Assembly (NCBI RefSeq): GCF_019075875.1
Contig: NZ_JAHOOZ010000001.1
Location: forward strand, 4,154,001 to 4,218,000
DNA from: Novosphingobium sp. G106
Lineage (GTDB): Bacteria > Pseudomonadota > Alphaproteobacteria > Sphingomonadales > Sphingomonadaceae
DNA length: 64,000 bases
Direction: 5' to 3'
Shown here: piece after piece, positions 1 through 7,987 of the stretch
Layout: every line of letters begins with the position of its first letter
Numbering within the stretch: position 1 is the first letter of the stretch
Translations under genes and position numbers: made by a program
The notes under the pieces: generated by a model
Databases searched by the model: none
What the model saw: the letters and a program-made list of their open reading frames with translations, nothing else
What the model was told of the DNA's origin: nothing

Positions 1-365
1 CGAACCCGACCGCGGCCACGTGCGCCTCCGGGCTGTTGCCGACCGCCGTTGCATCGATTGCGACAAGCCGTGAGGGCGCTGCCCGCGCCGCTCGCCGGCA
101 TCACCATGCTCCATGGCCTCCTCTCGCACCGCGGCGAGCAGGTGAAGCTTTTGGAGACGGGAAAGGGCCGAGCCGAGCTTCGTGCCGCGACCAGCCCCAG
201 CTATGGCGGCATCTGGGATCACGAACTGGTCGCCACCGTCATGAGATCGCCGGCAACGGCACCGGGGACACGTGCTGGCAAGTGCCCGGCGTGCTCGACT
301 GGAGCTCGATGGTCTATAATCCTGAGGTCGATATTACCCGCGACAACACGACGCTCTACCTGAAC
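1..365 (+). pseudogene. Broken 5' part of a DUF932-like plasmid gene
   Basis: Two consecutive frames carry one protein. Frame 1 gives a stretch ending SYGGIWDHELVATVM, and from about position 243 frame 3 continues IAGNGTGDTCWQVPGVLDWS and DITRDNTTLY. The join at ATGAGATCGCC looks like ATGAAGATCGCC with one base lost. From memory this matches proteins annotated as DUF932 that sit near ParB-like genes on alphaproteobacterial plasmids and islands, where several hundred residues normally follow. Here similarity stops near 360. The 5' end lies at or beyond the window edge. The frameshift is seen directly; the family name is recalled, not searched. Confidence 0.5.
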
Positions 366-521
366 GAGGGGCCGCTTAGCGTCGTATTCCGATCAGTCCC
401 CGACGTCGAACAAACTGACCACACCTTGCTCGTCGGATCAGCCCGTTTGGCGTCGTGTGAAACCTTTGATCGGTTCGATTTCTGCAGCCTCGGATTGGAC
501 GCTCTCAACGATGGATGAGGG

Positions 522-762
522 CTACCCCTTGTGAAGATGCTTTGCAAACTGATCGAGCATGCTTTTGTCGCCGATCGCATGGACCTCTACGCGACCATCA
601 CGCCGATTTCCCACCCAAGCCCATGACGCCCATTTCGCGTGCCTTGGTCACGGTGCATTCCCGGAAGAACATCGCTTGGACATGGCCTTGAATCAGAAAC
701 CTGCGCGCGGCGGTCACTGATATGAGGTCACCGGAATTCTGAACTGCGTCCTTGCTCATCAT
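522..762 (-). pseudogene. Acylphosphatase, frameshifted
   Basis: Reading down from ATG at 762 (or 759), the frame gives VTAARRFLIQGHVQAMFFRE and then TKAREMGVMG before a premature stop. Moving one base at about 625 (GGCTTGGGTGGG, one T too many) continues as WVGNRRDGRVEVHAIG, then LDQFAKHLHKG, and stops at 522-524. Together these make a roughly 79-residue acylphosphatase with the family order VQG-like/FR then GWV-x-N-xx-DG. The catalytic Arg (in FFR) and Asn (in WVGN) are both kept. The enzyme hydrolyses acyl phosphates in the cytoplasm. The single-base insertion splits the reading frame, so the gene is either dead or a sequencing error. Its neighbours are equally decayed, which favours real decay. 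Confidence 0.7.
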
Positions 763-981
763 CTTGCCGTTAGCAGCGGAGACAGCCGCCCGGCAGCCTC
801 GTTGCGGTCGAGTGCCAATAACACAGAACAGGATGCAAGGGAGATCCAAGCTCGGGGATGCAAATGTCGATCCGTCCGCACGCCTGATTCGATCCAAATC
901 CGTCGTGAAAGTTGGGACTCTCCAGGGCCTCCCAGCCGCGTGGACTGTTCATCCCGACCACATTTGCTAGGACCGCTTCTC

Positions 982-1902
982 ATGCGCACCGATCTCGACC
1001 ATCTGCCGCCAGCCAAGCAGCGAGAGCTCGAGCATGTCGTGCAGGTCCTGTTCGAGGAATTCTCCGCCGCTCAGGAAAATGCGACCGGGCGCCGCACGCG
1101 CGGTCGCATCACAAAGATCATCCTTTACGGCAGCCACGCCCGCGGCAGTTGGGTCGACGAGCCGCACACCGCCAAAGGCTACGTCTCGGATTTCGATTTG
1201 CTGGTTATCGTCAACCAGAAGGAACTGACTGACCGGGCAGCACACTGGACGAAGGCCGAGCAGCGGCTGAACGAAGAGAAGCTCGCCGGCCATCTCCGAA
1301 CCCCGGTGAACTTTGTGGTCCACTCCCTACAGCAGGTAAATGACGCGTTAGCGCATGGCCGCTTCTTCTTCATGGACCTCGCCCGCGACGGCATTGCGCT
1401 GTTCGAGGCCGATGACAAACCTCTGCCCCAGCCGAAGCCGAAAACTCCGGAAGCCAACCTTCTTATGGCGCAGGAATATTTTCAGGAGTGGTTTCCGGCG
1501 GCGATGCGTCGCTACGATTTCGCACGATTTGGCCTTGAGAAAGGGCATTCGAAGGAAACCGCGTTCGAGTTGCACCAAACTGCCGAAAGTCTCTACCATT
1601 GCGTCCTGCTTGTCTGCACGTTTTACACCCCGCACAATCATAACCTTGCCTTCCTGCGGACTCAGGCCGAACGATTAGACCTTCGTCTCGTCGACGCCTG
1701 GCCGCGCGACACGCGCAAGGAGCGGGCCATGTTTGAGAAACTGAAGGACGCCTATGTGAAGGCGCGGTACTCCAAACACTACCGCATCAGCGCAGAGGAA
1801 CTCACCTGGCTCGGCGAGCACGTCGAGGAGCTGGGCCGCATTGTCCAAGTCGTCTGCAGTGACCGCATAGCTGCCCTCGCAGCATCTGCCAAAGCAGCCT
1901 GA
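982..1902 (+). CDS. Nucleotidyltransferase-HEPN domain fusion protein
   Basis: 306 residues. The N-terminal half is a MNT-type nucleotidyltransferase: GSHARG near residue 52 and SDFDLLV about 20 residues later supply the GS-x(n)-DxD metal site, so it could be active. The C-terminal half is helical with an ARYSKHY motif near 265-271, typical of HEPN domains of this class; I see R-x3-H rather than the canonical R-x4-6-H. Separate MntA and HepT proteins form toxin-antitoxin pairs in which the MNT adenylylates the HEPN RNase; here both are in one chain. The start at 982 is chosen because upstream in-frame sequence has poor codon usage. It is the only intact gene in the decayed 1-2.8 kb segment. 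Confidence 0.8.
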   Translation: MRTDLDHLPPAKQRELEHVVQVLFEEFSAAQENATGRRTRGRITKIILYGSHARGSWVDEPHTAKGYVSDFDLLVIVNQKELTDRAAHWTKAEQRLNEEKLAGHLRTPVNFVVHSLQQVNDALAHGRFFFMDLARDGIALFEADDKPLPQPKPKTPEANLLMAQEYFQEWFPAAMRRYDFARFGLEKGHSKETAFELHQTAESLYHCVLLVCTFYTPHNHNLAFLRTQAERLDLRLVDAWPRDTRKERAMFEKLKDAYVKARYSKHYRISAEELTWLGEHVEELGRIVQVVCSDRIAALAASAKAA

Positions 1903-2094
1903 TCGCAAACCAATCAACTATCGTGGTGCCGAACGACTCCGCTCGCTGGCGTGATGTCTCGTGCCTCTCGATGGCCCAGTTATTTGATCTGAGCCAGCCG
2001 CTCACCGAAATTCGGGCAGGAGAAAAGTAAGCGGTGGAGCGGATGCGGCAAGCGACCTGGTGGTCAGGTCGGCGCTGCATTCCGGAGACCATCA

Positions 2095-2549
2095 ATGAAC
2101 CAGCAACCGATCCTCGTTCCGGCCACGCGGCTGACCAAGTCGCCCAGCAACGTGCGCCGACCCGTTATCCCGAAGCCGACGCGCAGCTCGAGGCCAACAT
2201 CGCCGAATACGGCGTCATCCAGAACCTGAAAGGCATGCCGGTAGCGCGCAAGAAGGGCGCCTTCGAAGATGAATACGTCCTGCCGGTCCTTGTCCTCGCC
2301 GACGCTAGGAACGCCATCGAAATCAGCCTCGCCGAGAACTTCATCCGCCTCGCGATGAACCTGGCAGATGCCTGCCGCGCGTTCCAGGACGTCATCGAGA
2401 CCGAAAACAAAACGCCGACCGATGTCTCGCGTCGCTTTGGCGTCACCGAGAAGTTCGTCCTGGGCGGTCTGCGGCTCGTCTGCCTTGCCGAACCGATCTT
2501 CGAAGCACTCGCTGCCGGCGACATCACGCTCGACGTGGCGATCGCTTAG
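2095..2549 (+). pseudogene. ParB-like protein, frameshifted and internally deleted
   Basis: ATG at 2095 opens MNQQPILVPATRLTKSPSNV, the usual start of island ParB/Srx-like proteins. At 2159-2160 one base is missing (CGC-CG-ACC), and the next frame continues TRYPEADAQLEANIAEYGVI. After ARKKG the text jumps directly to AFEDEYVLPVLVL, skipping about 20 residues that in this family carry the GGRR motif (equivalent to the GERR CTP-binding box). The protein then stops at LDVAIA, roughly where the second half should begin. Two kinds of lesion plus truncation make it a true pseudogene. It was probably a partition or regulator protein of a mobile element. Confidence 0.75.
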
Positions 2550-2821
2550 TCGGCAGCCTGGCGGACGTTAGAGGTTTCGGCGAGCTTGGCGAGAAATCGC
2601 TGCGCCAGTTCTGCGTCACTGCGCCCGCGGCGGCATGGCCCGCGCCGGGCCGACGCTGCTCGCGACGGCGCACACGCTTATTGCCCCGCCCAAGCGGTTT
2701 CGCCGAAGGCATTCGTTGCTCCGGCCAATGAGAAAAACGCGATGGCGCGTCGCCTTCCCGGCGACTCGCACCATCTCGATGTTCCGTTATGCAAGCAATG
2801 AGCGTGACGATGTCAAGTCGA
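2550..2821. other. Non-coding remnant, nothing recognised
   Basis: Between the ParB remnant and the next gene I see only short frames without family signatures on either strand. Codon structure is poor. It may be the eroded 3' part of the ParB-like gene and its junction with the chromosome. Confidence 0.4.
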
Positions 2822-2840
2822 AATAACCGATTTGGTTATT
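2822..2840 (+). promoter_or_regulatory. Inverted repeat upstream of YqaA-like gene
   Basis: AATAACC-gattt-GGTTATT is a perfect 7-bp inverted repeat with a 5-nt spacer, 54 bp before the start codon at 2894. The AT-rich arms stand out in GC-rich sequence, so an operator is possible. No cognate regulator is evident. Confidence 0.4.
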
Positions 2841-2893
2841 GCCCGTGGAATCGCGCCCGTCTAAGCAGCGCAATCGCCCGAGGGGAACCGAGC

Positions 2894-3535
2894 ATGCTGC
2901 GCAGCCTGTACAACTGGACCATGGACAAGGCCGCGCATCGCCATGCGCAGTGGTGGCTGGCCTTCTTCGCTTTCGTCGAAGCGAGCTTCTTCCCGATCCC
3001 GCCGCACCCGTTGCTTGGCCTGATGTGCCTGGCCGAGCCGAAGAAGGCGATCCGCTATGCGATGATCGCGACCCTGGCTTCGGTGATCGGCGGCCTGCTC
3101 GGCTATGCCATCGGCCATTTCGTCTACGAAAGCATCGGCGTGCAGATGCTGGCGCTGCTGGGCCTGACCAAGAGCTTCCCCCAAGCGGCCTGCTATCTTC
3201 GCGAGTACGGCGCCGAGATTATCATGATCAAGGGCGCGACGCCGATCCCGTTCAAGCTGCTGACGATCACCGCCGGCTTCATCGGCATGCCGCTGCTGAC
3301 CTTCATCGCCGCGAGCGTCGTCTCTCGCTCGATCAGCTTCATGATCGTCGGCGTGCTGTTTCGCCTGTTCGGCGCACCAATCAAGGCCTTTATCGACAAG
3401 TACCTCGGCCTCGCCACGGCTGCTTTCGCCGTGGCGGTGGTCGGTGGCTTCGTCGCGATCATCATGCTCAGCGGCACAGGCAGCGAGACGAGCGCGAAAT
3501 GCGCACACGCCCCGCCGATCACCGCGACGGCCTAA
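2894..3535 (+). CDS. YqaA-family (SNARE-associated/VTT-like) inner membrane protein
   Basis: 213 residues, hydrophobic throughout with about five membrane segments. The core FVEASFFPIPPHPLLG followed by a glycine-rich segment (GGLLGYAIGHF) and PFKLLTITAGFIGMPLL is typical of YqaA proteins, relatives of the DedA/VTT family that act in membrane homeostasis and lipid or ion translocation. ATG 2894 has a good ribosome site (GAGGGGA, 8 nt upstream) and starts just before the hydrophobic region. The gene is convergent with the lipoprotein gene, whose stop is only 3 bp away. Substrate unknown. Confidence 0.75.
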   Translation: MLRSLYNWTMDKAAHRHAQWWLAFFAFVEASFFPIPPHPLLGLMCLAEPKKAIRYAMIATLASVIGGLLGYAIGHFVYESIGVQMLALLGLTKSFPQAACYLREYGAEIIMIKGATPIPFKLLTITAGFIGMPLLTFIAASVVSRSISFMIVGVLFRLFGAPIKAFIDKYLGLATAAFAVAVVGGFVAIIMLSGTGSETSAKCAHAPPITATA

Positions 3536-3538
3536 CCG

Positions 3539-4111
3539 TCAATTCTCGCCGCGCCGCCAGCCTCCGCGCCCGCCGCGATTTCCGCGGCCGGCAGGATCGC
3601 CGGTCGGCGATGACGTCAGGCCCTGCGACTGACGCTGCGCCTGCCAAGCCTCGCGCCGCTGCTGACGCTGATCGTCGGTAAGATCCTGCGATTGCTGACG
3701 CCGCGACTGCCAGGCCTCGCGCCGGGCCTGCCGTTGCTCGTCGGTCAGGCCCTGGTTCTGCGATCGCCAGGCTTCGCGGCGTTGCTGCCAGTTGCTATCG
3801 CCGGCATTGTTGCCATTGCCCCGGAAGCCGCTCCAGTTCTCGCTGCCCGAGCGGCTGCCGCGGCGGCCTTCCCAATAGCGGCGCTGGTTGTCGTTCCAGC
3901 TGTAACGACGCCCACCGCGATCGTAGATGTAATAGCCCGAGCCAGGATAGTAGTAGCCGTCGTTCCAACCCCAATAGGGGTCGCCGCCATAATAACCGCT
4001 GCCATAGCCGAGGCTGACGCCGCCGCCATAGCCATAGTCATCGCCCATGCAGCCCGAGAGCGTGAAGACGGCAGTTGCGGCCAGAAGCGCCGCGCCGATT
4101 GGATGTTTCAT
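3539..4111 (-). CDS. Repeat-rich outer lipoprotein
   Basis: 190 residues. A signal peptide with lipobox LSGC at 18-21 predicts acylation at Cys21. Residues 25-70 are Gly/Tyr rich (YGYGGGVSLGYGSGYYGG). The C-terminal half has three tandem units of about 22 residues built on RREAWQ-x-RQ-x-Q-LTD-QRQ, then a Gly/Arg tail. The repeats are strongly polar and probably helical or coiled. Start at 4111 fits the signal peptide; an in-frame ATG at 4165 would put 18 extra residues before it. Function unknown; envelope localisation is inferred from the lipobox. Confidence 0.65.
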   Translation of the reverse strand: MKHPIGAALLAATAVFTLSGCMGDDYGYGGGVSLGYGSGYYGGDPYWGWNDGYYYPGSGYYIYDRGGRRYSWNDNQRRYWEGRRGSRSGSENWSGFRGNGNNAGDSNWQQRREAWRSQNQGLTDEQRQARREAWQSRRQQSQDLTDDQRQQRREAWQAQRQSQGLTSSPTGDPAGRGNRGGRGGWRRGEN

Positions 4112-4215
4112 GGGAGCTTCTCCCGATGTCCTGCGAATCAGGAACTTTACGAGAGTACTACGCACTAACCCCGATGAAGGTTGCCTGAATTCTCGGGGTT
4201 TTACCCGATCGCAAT

Positions 4216-4938
4216 CTACCCGACGGCCTGCGTCAGGGCCTCCGCTTCACGCCGCAGCCGCTTGCCTACCTCGTCGCGCCGCGAGGGCGGCAGCCGCTCG
4301 ACCGGCCCGGTCAGCACCAGCGCCCCGGCGGGCACGCCCTGGCGCGAGACGATCGCAGCGGCCATGGCCACCGCGCTGGGCTCGATATCGCCGTCGTTGA
4401 CCGCATAGCCGCGCGCCCGCGTCGCGTGGAATTCCTCGCGCAGGGCGGCCGTCACCGGCGTCCCCAGCAGCCTCTCCTGCTCCGCCTCGGACAAATGCGG
4501 CAAGATCGCCCGCGCCGTCGCCGTGCCGTGGACGCGCACGACCATGCCGACCGGCTGGACCATGCGCAGCAGGTGCTCGCTTTCGAGCGCGTCGAGCACG
4601 ACGAACTGGTCGCCGTCGGGCACGGTCAGATAGGCGGTCTCGCCGGTTTCGCCGCGCAGCCGCTCGAGCGCGGGCCGCGCGCGCTGGCGCAGGCTATCGG
4701 TGCTGTGCGGCGGGCGGGCCAGGGTCAGGACGTGCGGGGTAAGTTCCCATTGCCCCGGCATGCCCACGGCGACGCGAATCCAGCCGGCGTCCGCCAGGGT
4801 CATCAGGTCGCGCTGGACAGCGCTCTTGTCCGCGCCGAGATCGCGGGCGAGCGCCGAGACGCCGATCGGCTGGTGCGCGGCGCAATGCTCGAACACCTTG
4901 AGCACGCGCGAGGCGCTGGAACTCCGCTTGACCGCCAT
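4216..4938 (-). CDS. IclR-family transcriptional regulator
   Basis: About 240 residues. Residues 8-65 form a winged helix (VLKVFEHCAAHQPIGVSALA, then DKSAVQRDLMTLADAGW). The rest is the IclR effector-binding domain, with ETAYLTVPDG, GTATARAILPHL and a late ARGYAVNDGDIE. ATG 4938 (MAVKR) has an AGGG site 6 nt upstream; ATG 4944 is also possible and TTG 4968 less so. It is divergent from the dioxygenase at 5014 with a palindrome in between, so it probably controls the 5.0-11.3 kb catabolic cluster. Such regulators usually bind the pathway substrate or an aromatic intermediate. Effector unknown. Confidence 0.85.
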   Translation of the reverse strand: MAVKRSSSASRVLKVFEHCAAHQPIGVSALARDLGADKSAVQRDLMTLADAGWIRVAVGMPGQWELTPHVLTLARPPHSTDSLRQRARPALERLRGETGETAYLTVPDGDQFVVLDALESEHLLRMVQPVGMVVRVHGTATARAILPHLSEAEQERLLGTPVTAALREEFHATRARGYAVNDGDIEPSAVAMAAAIVSRQGVPAGALVLTGPVERLPPSRRDEVGKRLRREAEALTQAVG

Positions 4939-4972
4939 GCCCATCCCTGCAATGTTACTATTCGACAAGATA

Positions 4973-4987
4973 TATTACATTGTAATA
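4973..4987. promoter_or_regulatory. Candidate IclR operator palindrome
   Basis: TATTAC-att-GTAATA is a perfect 6-bp inverted repeat with a 3-bp centre, located in the intergenic gap between the divergent IclR regulator and the TauD-type dioxygenase, 26 bp upstream of the latter's ATG. A 15-bp AT-rich palindrome fits the size of IclR-type sites. Overlap with a promoter would allow control of both directions. Confidence 0.5.
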
Positions 4988-5013
4988 CGGTTCTGGCAAG
5001 TCTGGAGAGTTCC

Positions 5014-5973
5014 ATGTCCTTGACTGATGTTCGACCACTGCAGGAAGGCCTGCCGTTCGGTGTCCGCATCGGCGGCCTTACCCGCGACCAGACGGCCGAC
5101 CCTGCGATCCGTGACGAGATCGAGGCGCTGTTCTGGCAGCACGGCATGATCGTCTTCGAGGATGTCGAGCAGTCGGACGAGATGCAGGTCGCGCTGTCGA
5201 CGATCTTCGGTCCGCTGAAGGAGCATCCGGTCAAATCGCTCGCCCGCGTCGACAGCGAGCGCTTGCCCGGCGTGATCGAGCTGCACACCAAGCCCAATTC
5301 GGGCGGGATCGTCGAAGTCGACGGCAAGCGCGTCTCGCACTGGCTGCCCTGGCATTTCGACCATTGCTACAACGACGAGCTAAACCGCGCCGGCGTGCTG
5401 CGCGCGGTGACGATCGTCGAGGAGGGCGGCATCACCGGCTTCATGGACGGCGTGGCACTCTACCAGGCCTTTCCCGCCGAACTGCGCGAGCGGATCGAGG
5501 GCAGCGAAGTCGTCTACACGCTGTCGACCCACTACACTCACCTCAAGTTCGGCCGACCGGCACAATACCGCGAGATCGAGCCAAAGCCCTCGTCCGATGC
5601 CTTCCGCGCCCAGGCGGCCGCGATGTCGCGCGCGATCCACCCGGCGGTCTGGACGCGGCCCACGGGCGAAAAGGTGCTCCACGTCTCGTCCTACATGGCC
5701 GAGGGTCTGCTCGGCCATGAGGATGCCGAGGGCGATGCGCTGCTCGAGGAAGTCTGCCAGGCGATCAATGGCTTTGCCGGCAAGTGCTCGTACCACCACA
5801 AGTGGCGTCCGACCGACATGGTCATCTGGGACAACACCCGCATGCTCCACGCCGTCTCGGGCAACCGCCCCGAGGACGAGCGGCTGATGTACCGCACGAC
5901 GATCAAGGGCGACTACGGTCTCGGCCGCTGGGAGAGCGAAGCTCCCGCGGAAGCCGCGGACGCGATGGCCTGA
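5014..5973 (+). CDS. TauD/TfdA-family Fe(II)/2-oxoglutarate dioxygenase
   Basis: 319 residues. The iron triad is visible: His114 and Asp116 in WHFDHCYND and His279 in NTRMLHAVSGN. Arg290 and Arg294 sit 11 and 15 residues after the last His, the spacing seen in TauD for the 2-oxoglutarate and substrate contacts. The family hydroxylates carbon next to a sulfonate, sulfate ester or aryloxy ether, splitting the substrate. GGAGAG precedes the ATG by 5 nt. It is the first gene of a same-strand run to 7984 under the divergent IclR protein. With sulfotransferases nearby, a sulfur-containing or aryl-ether substrate is plausible but unproven. Confidence 0.85.
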   Translation: MSLTDVRPLQEGLPFGVRIGGLTRDQTADPAIRDEIEALFWQHGMIVFEDVEQSDEMQVALSTIFGPLKEHPVKSLARVDSERLPGVIELHTKPNSGGIVEVDGKRVSHWLPWHFDHCYNDELNRAGVLRAVTIVEEGGITGFMDGVALYQAFPAELRERIEGSEVVYTLSTHYTHLKFGRPAQYREIEPKPSSDAFRAQAAAMSRAIHPAVWTRPTGEKVLHVSSYMAEGLLGHEDAEGDALLEEVCQAINGFAGKCSYHHKWRPTDMVIWDNTRMLHAVSGNRPEDERLMYRTTIKGDYGLGRWESEAPAEAADAMA

Positions 5974-6001
5974 ATTCAACGAATCCAAGGGAGAGACTGC
6001 A

Positions 6002-6868
6002 ATGGCGCGCATCGAGGTCGATGGGCTTGAGCTCGACTACGAACTGATCGGCGACGAAGGCGCGCCGCCGCTGATGCTGACGCCGGGCGGGCGCTATCCG
6101 CGCGACACCGCCGGTGTGCCCGAGCTCGGCCGCATCTTCGCCGACAACGGCTACCGCGTGCTGCTGTGGGACCGCCCGGGCTGCGGCGCCTCCGACATCG
6201 GTTTCGACGCGCCGACCGAGTCGGTGATGAACGCCAATGCCGCGGTCGGCCTGATCGAGGCGCTGGAGCTCAAGGACATCACGCTGGTCGGCGGCTCGGC
6301 GGGATCGCGCATCTCGCTGATGGCGGGCATCCGCATGCCGCAGAACGTCAGGAAGATCGCGGTCTGGTGGCTCTCGGGCGGGCCGATCGGCCTCGCCGGG
6401 CTTGCCTGGTTCTATTGCGGAGACCAGGTCGCCGCCTGTTCGAAGGGCGGCATGGAAGCCGTGGCGGAGCTGCCCAGCTGGGCCGACCAGATCGCCCGCA
6501 ACCCGCGCATCCGCGAGATCCTGCTACGCCAGGACCCGGACGAATATATCGCAGTCATGGAAAAATGGGCCAAGGCCTTCAACTATCGCGAAGACACGCC
6601 GATGCCAGGAATCAGCGAAGCGGATTTCGCCAAGCTGACCATGCCCGTGCTCGCCTTCCGCAGCGGCAAGAGCGACATGGCCCATACCCGCGCGACCTCC
6701 GAATGGGTCGCGCGTCTGTTGCCCAACTGCACCTTCAGGGACCCGCCCTGGGGCGACCAGGAATGGAACTACGTCTCCACTTTCCCCAACGACGTCGCCG
6801 CGCGCCGCGGCCGCTTCGAACGCTGGCCGCTGATCGCGCCCGACGTGCTGGAATTCCTCAAGGCCTGA
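6002..6868 (+). CDS. Alpha/beta hydrolase
   Basis: 288 residues. The fold markers are the oxyanion segment TPGGRYP (27-33), WDRPGCGASD (56-65) and the nucleophile elbow GGSAGS with Ser99. A late aspartate may lie in FRSGKSDMAH, and a catalytic His is not clear near the C-terminus. The active-site Ser places it among esterases, C-C bond hydrolases and dehalogenases. It follows the dioxygenase by 28 bp with GGGAGA before its ATG, so it is probably co-transcribed and may hydrolyse that enzyme's product. Confidence 0.8.
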   Translation: MARIEVDGLELDYELIGDEGAPPLMLTPGGRYPRDTAGVPELGRIFADNGYRVLLWDRPGCGASDIGFDAPTESVMNANAAVGLIEALELKDITLVGGSAGSRISLMAGIRMPQNVRKIAVWWLSGGPIGLAGLAWFYCGDQVAACSKGGMEAVAELPSWADQIARNPRIREILLRQDPDEYIAVMEKWAKAFNYREDTPMPGISEADFAKLTMPVLAFRSGKSDMAHTRATSEWVARLLPNCTFRDPPWGDQEWNYVSTFPNDVAARRGRFERWPLIAPDVLEFLKA

Positions 6869-6906
6869 GGTTAGGCTCCCGGCTGAATCGGAGACGGGAG
6901 AACCAA

Positions 6907-7467
6907 ATGGAAGCCGAACTGGACCGCAAGCTGCGCGAGCTCGTCGACCGGAGCGAGATCTGGCGTGTCATGCAGAAGTACGGCCGCGGGCTCGATCGGC
7001 TCGACAAGGGGCTCGTCATGTCCTGCTACTGGGAAGACGCGATCGAGGATCACGGCAACTACGTCGGCCACCCGAGCGACTTCATCGACTGGGCCGACCA
7101 GTCGACGCTGTCGTTCCAGTCGAGCCAGCACGGCCTGCTCAACCATTCGTGCGACCTCCAGGGCGACGACGCCTATTGCGAGACCTACTACCTGTTCAGC
7201 GGCGTCACCGGTGGGCCGACCAACTTCATGTCGACCGGTCGCTATATCGACCACTTCCAGAAGCGCCCCGGACCAAACGGCCCCGTTTGGAAGATCGCCA
7301 ACCGCGTCTGCATCATCGAAGGCAAGTTCGACGTGCCCGCCAGCATGATGGGCGCCGACCTGCCGCCGCCCTATACGCCCGAGGAACCCTGCCAGGCGGC
7401 GCGCGACCGGACCGACGTATCCTATCACCGCCCGCCGGTTCCGCGCCGGCCCAAGCAGCTCGCCTGA
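6907..7467 (+). CDS. SnoaL/NTF2-like protein
   Basis: 186 residues. The N-terminal helix EIWRVMQKYGRGLDRLDKGL and a short acidic segment (EDAIEDHGNYVG) are typical of SnoaL-like NTF2-fold proteins, which act as small isomerases, dehydratases or hydroxylase partners on ring compounds. The C-terminal tail is Pro/Arg rich. It sits 38 bp behind the hydrolase with a GGGAGAA ribosome site. The family is broad, so only the fold is assigned; operon context suggests a role in the same catabolic route. A second SnoaL-like gene lies at 16522. Confidence 0.75.
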   Translation: MEAELDRKLRELVDRSEIWRVMQKYGRGLDRLDKGLVMSCYWEDAIEDHGNYVGHPSDFIDWADQSTLSFQSSQHGLLNHSCDLQGDDAYCETYYLFSGVTGGPTNFMSTGRYIDHFQKRPGPNGPVWKIANRVCIIEGKFDVPASMMGADLPPPYTPEEPCQAARDRTDVSYHRPPVPRRPKQLA

Positions 7468-7525
7468 CGGGAACACCGTCCACTACCCAGCCGTTTCGCG
7501 TCCCGTCACTAGGAGACCCATCGCT

Positions 7526-7984
7526 ATGAAGCCTCTGATCCTGCTCGCGCCGTTCGCCAGTCTCGCGCTGGCGGCCTGCGGCGGTCCGCAGACCCCCGGC
7601 GCCAAGGCCGCGCACGAACGGCACGAGAATTTCGAACAGATCGGCAAGAGCTTCAAGGCGCTCGGCGAAGAGCTCAAGAAGGACGCGCCCGACGTCGCGA
7701 AGGTCAAGGAGAGCGCGACGACGATCAACAATTACGCTTCGCAGGTGAAGACTTGGTTCCCCGCCGGCTCGGGCCCGCAGGATGGGGTAAAGACGCATGC
7801 GCTGGAAGCAGTGTGGAAGGACCCGGACGGCTTCGGCCTGGCCGCGGCCAAGCTGACCGACGCCGCGACCGCGCTCAATAGCGCCGCGCAGTCGGGCGAT
7901 CTCGCCGCGGTGCGCGGCGCGGTCCCGCCGCTCGGTGCCGCCTGCAAGGGCTGCCACGAGAAATTCCGCGCGAAGGATGACTGA
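7526..7984 (+). CDS. Cytochrome c'-like lipoprotein (class II cytochrome c)
   Basis: 152 residues. Lipobox LAAC at 15-18 follows a short signal peptide. The body is a four-helix bundle in size, and the haem motif CKGCH (140-144) is near the C-terminus followed by EKFR, as in c' and c556 cytochromes. These periplasmic proteins carry electrons or bind NO. It lies 58 bp after the SnoaL-like gene, so it may be the last gene of the catabolic unit. The lipid anchor is less usual for the family. Confidence 0.8.
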   Translation: MKPLILLAPFASLALAACGGPQTPGAKAAHERHENFEQIGKSFKALGEELKKDAPDVAKVKESATTINNYASQVKTWFPAGSGPQDGVKTHALEAVWKDPDGFGLAAAKLTDAATALNSAAQSGDLAAVRGAVPPLGAACKGCHEKFRAKDD

Positions 7985-7987
7985 AGT

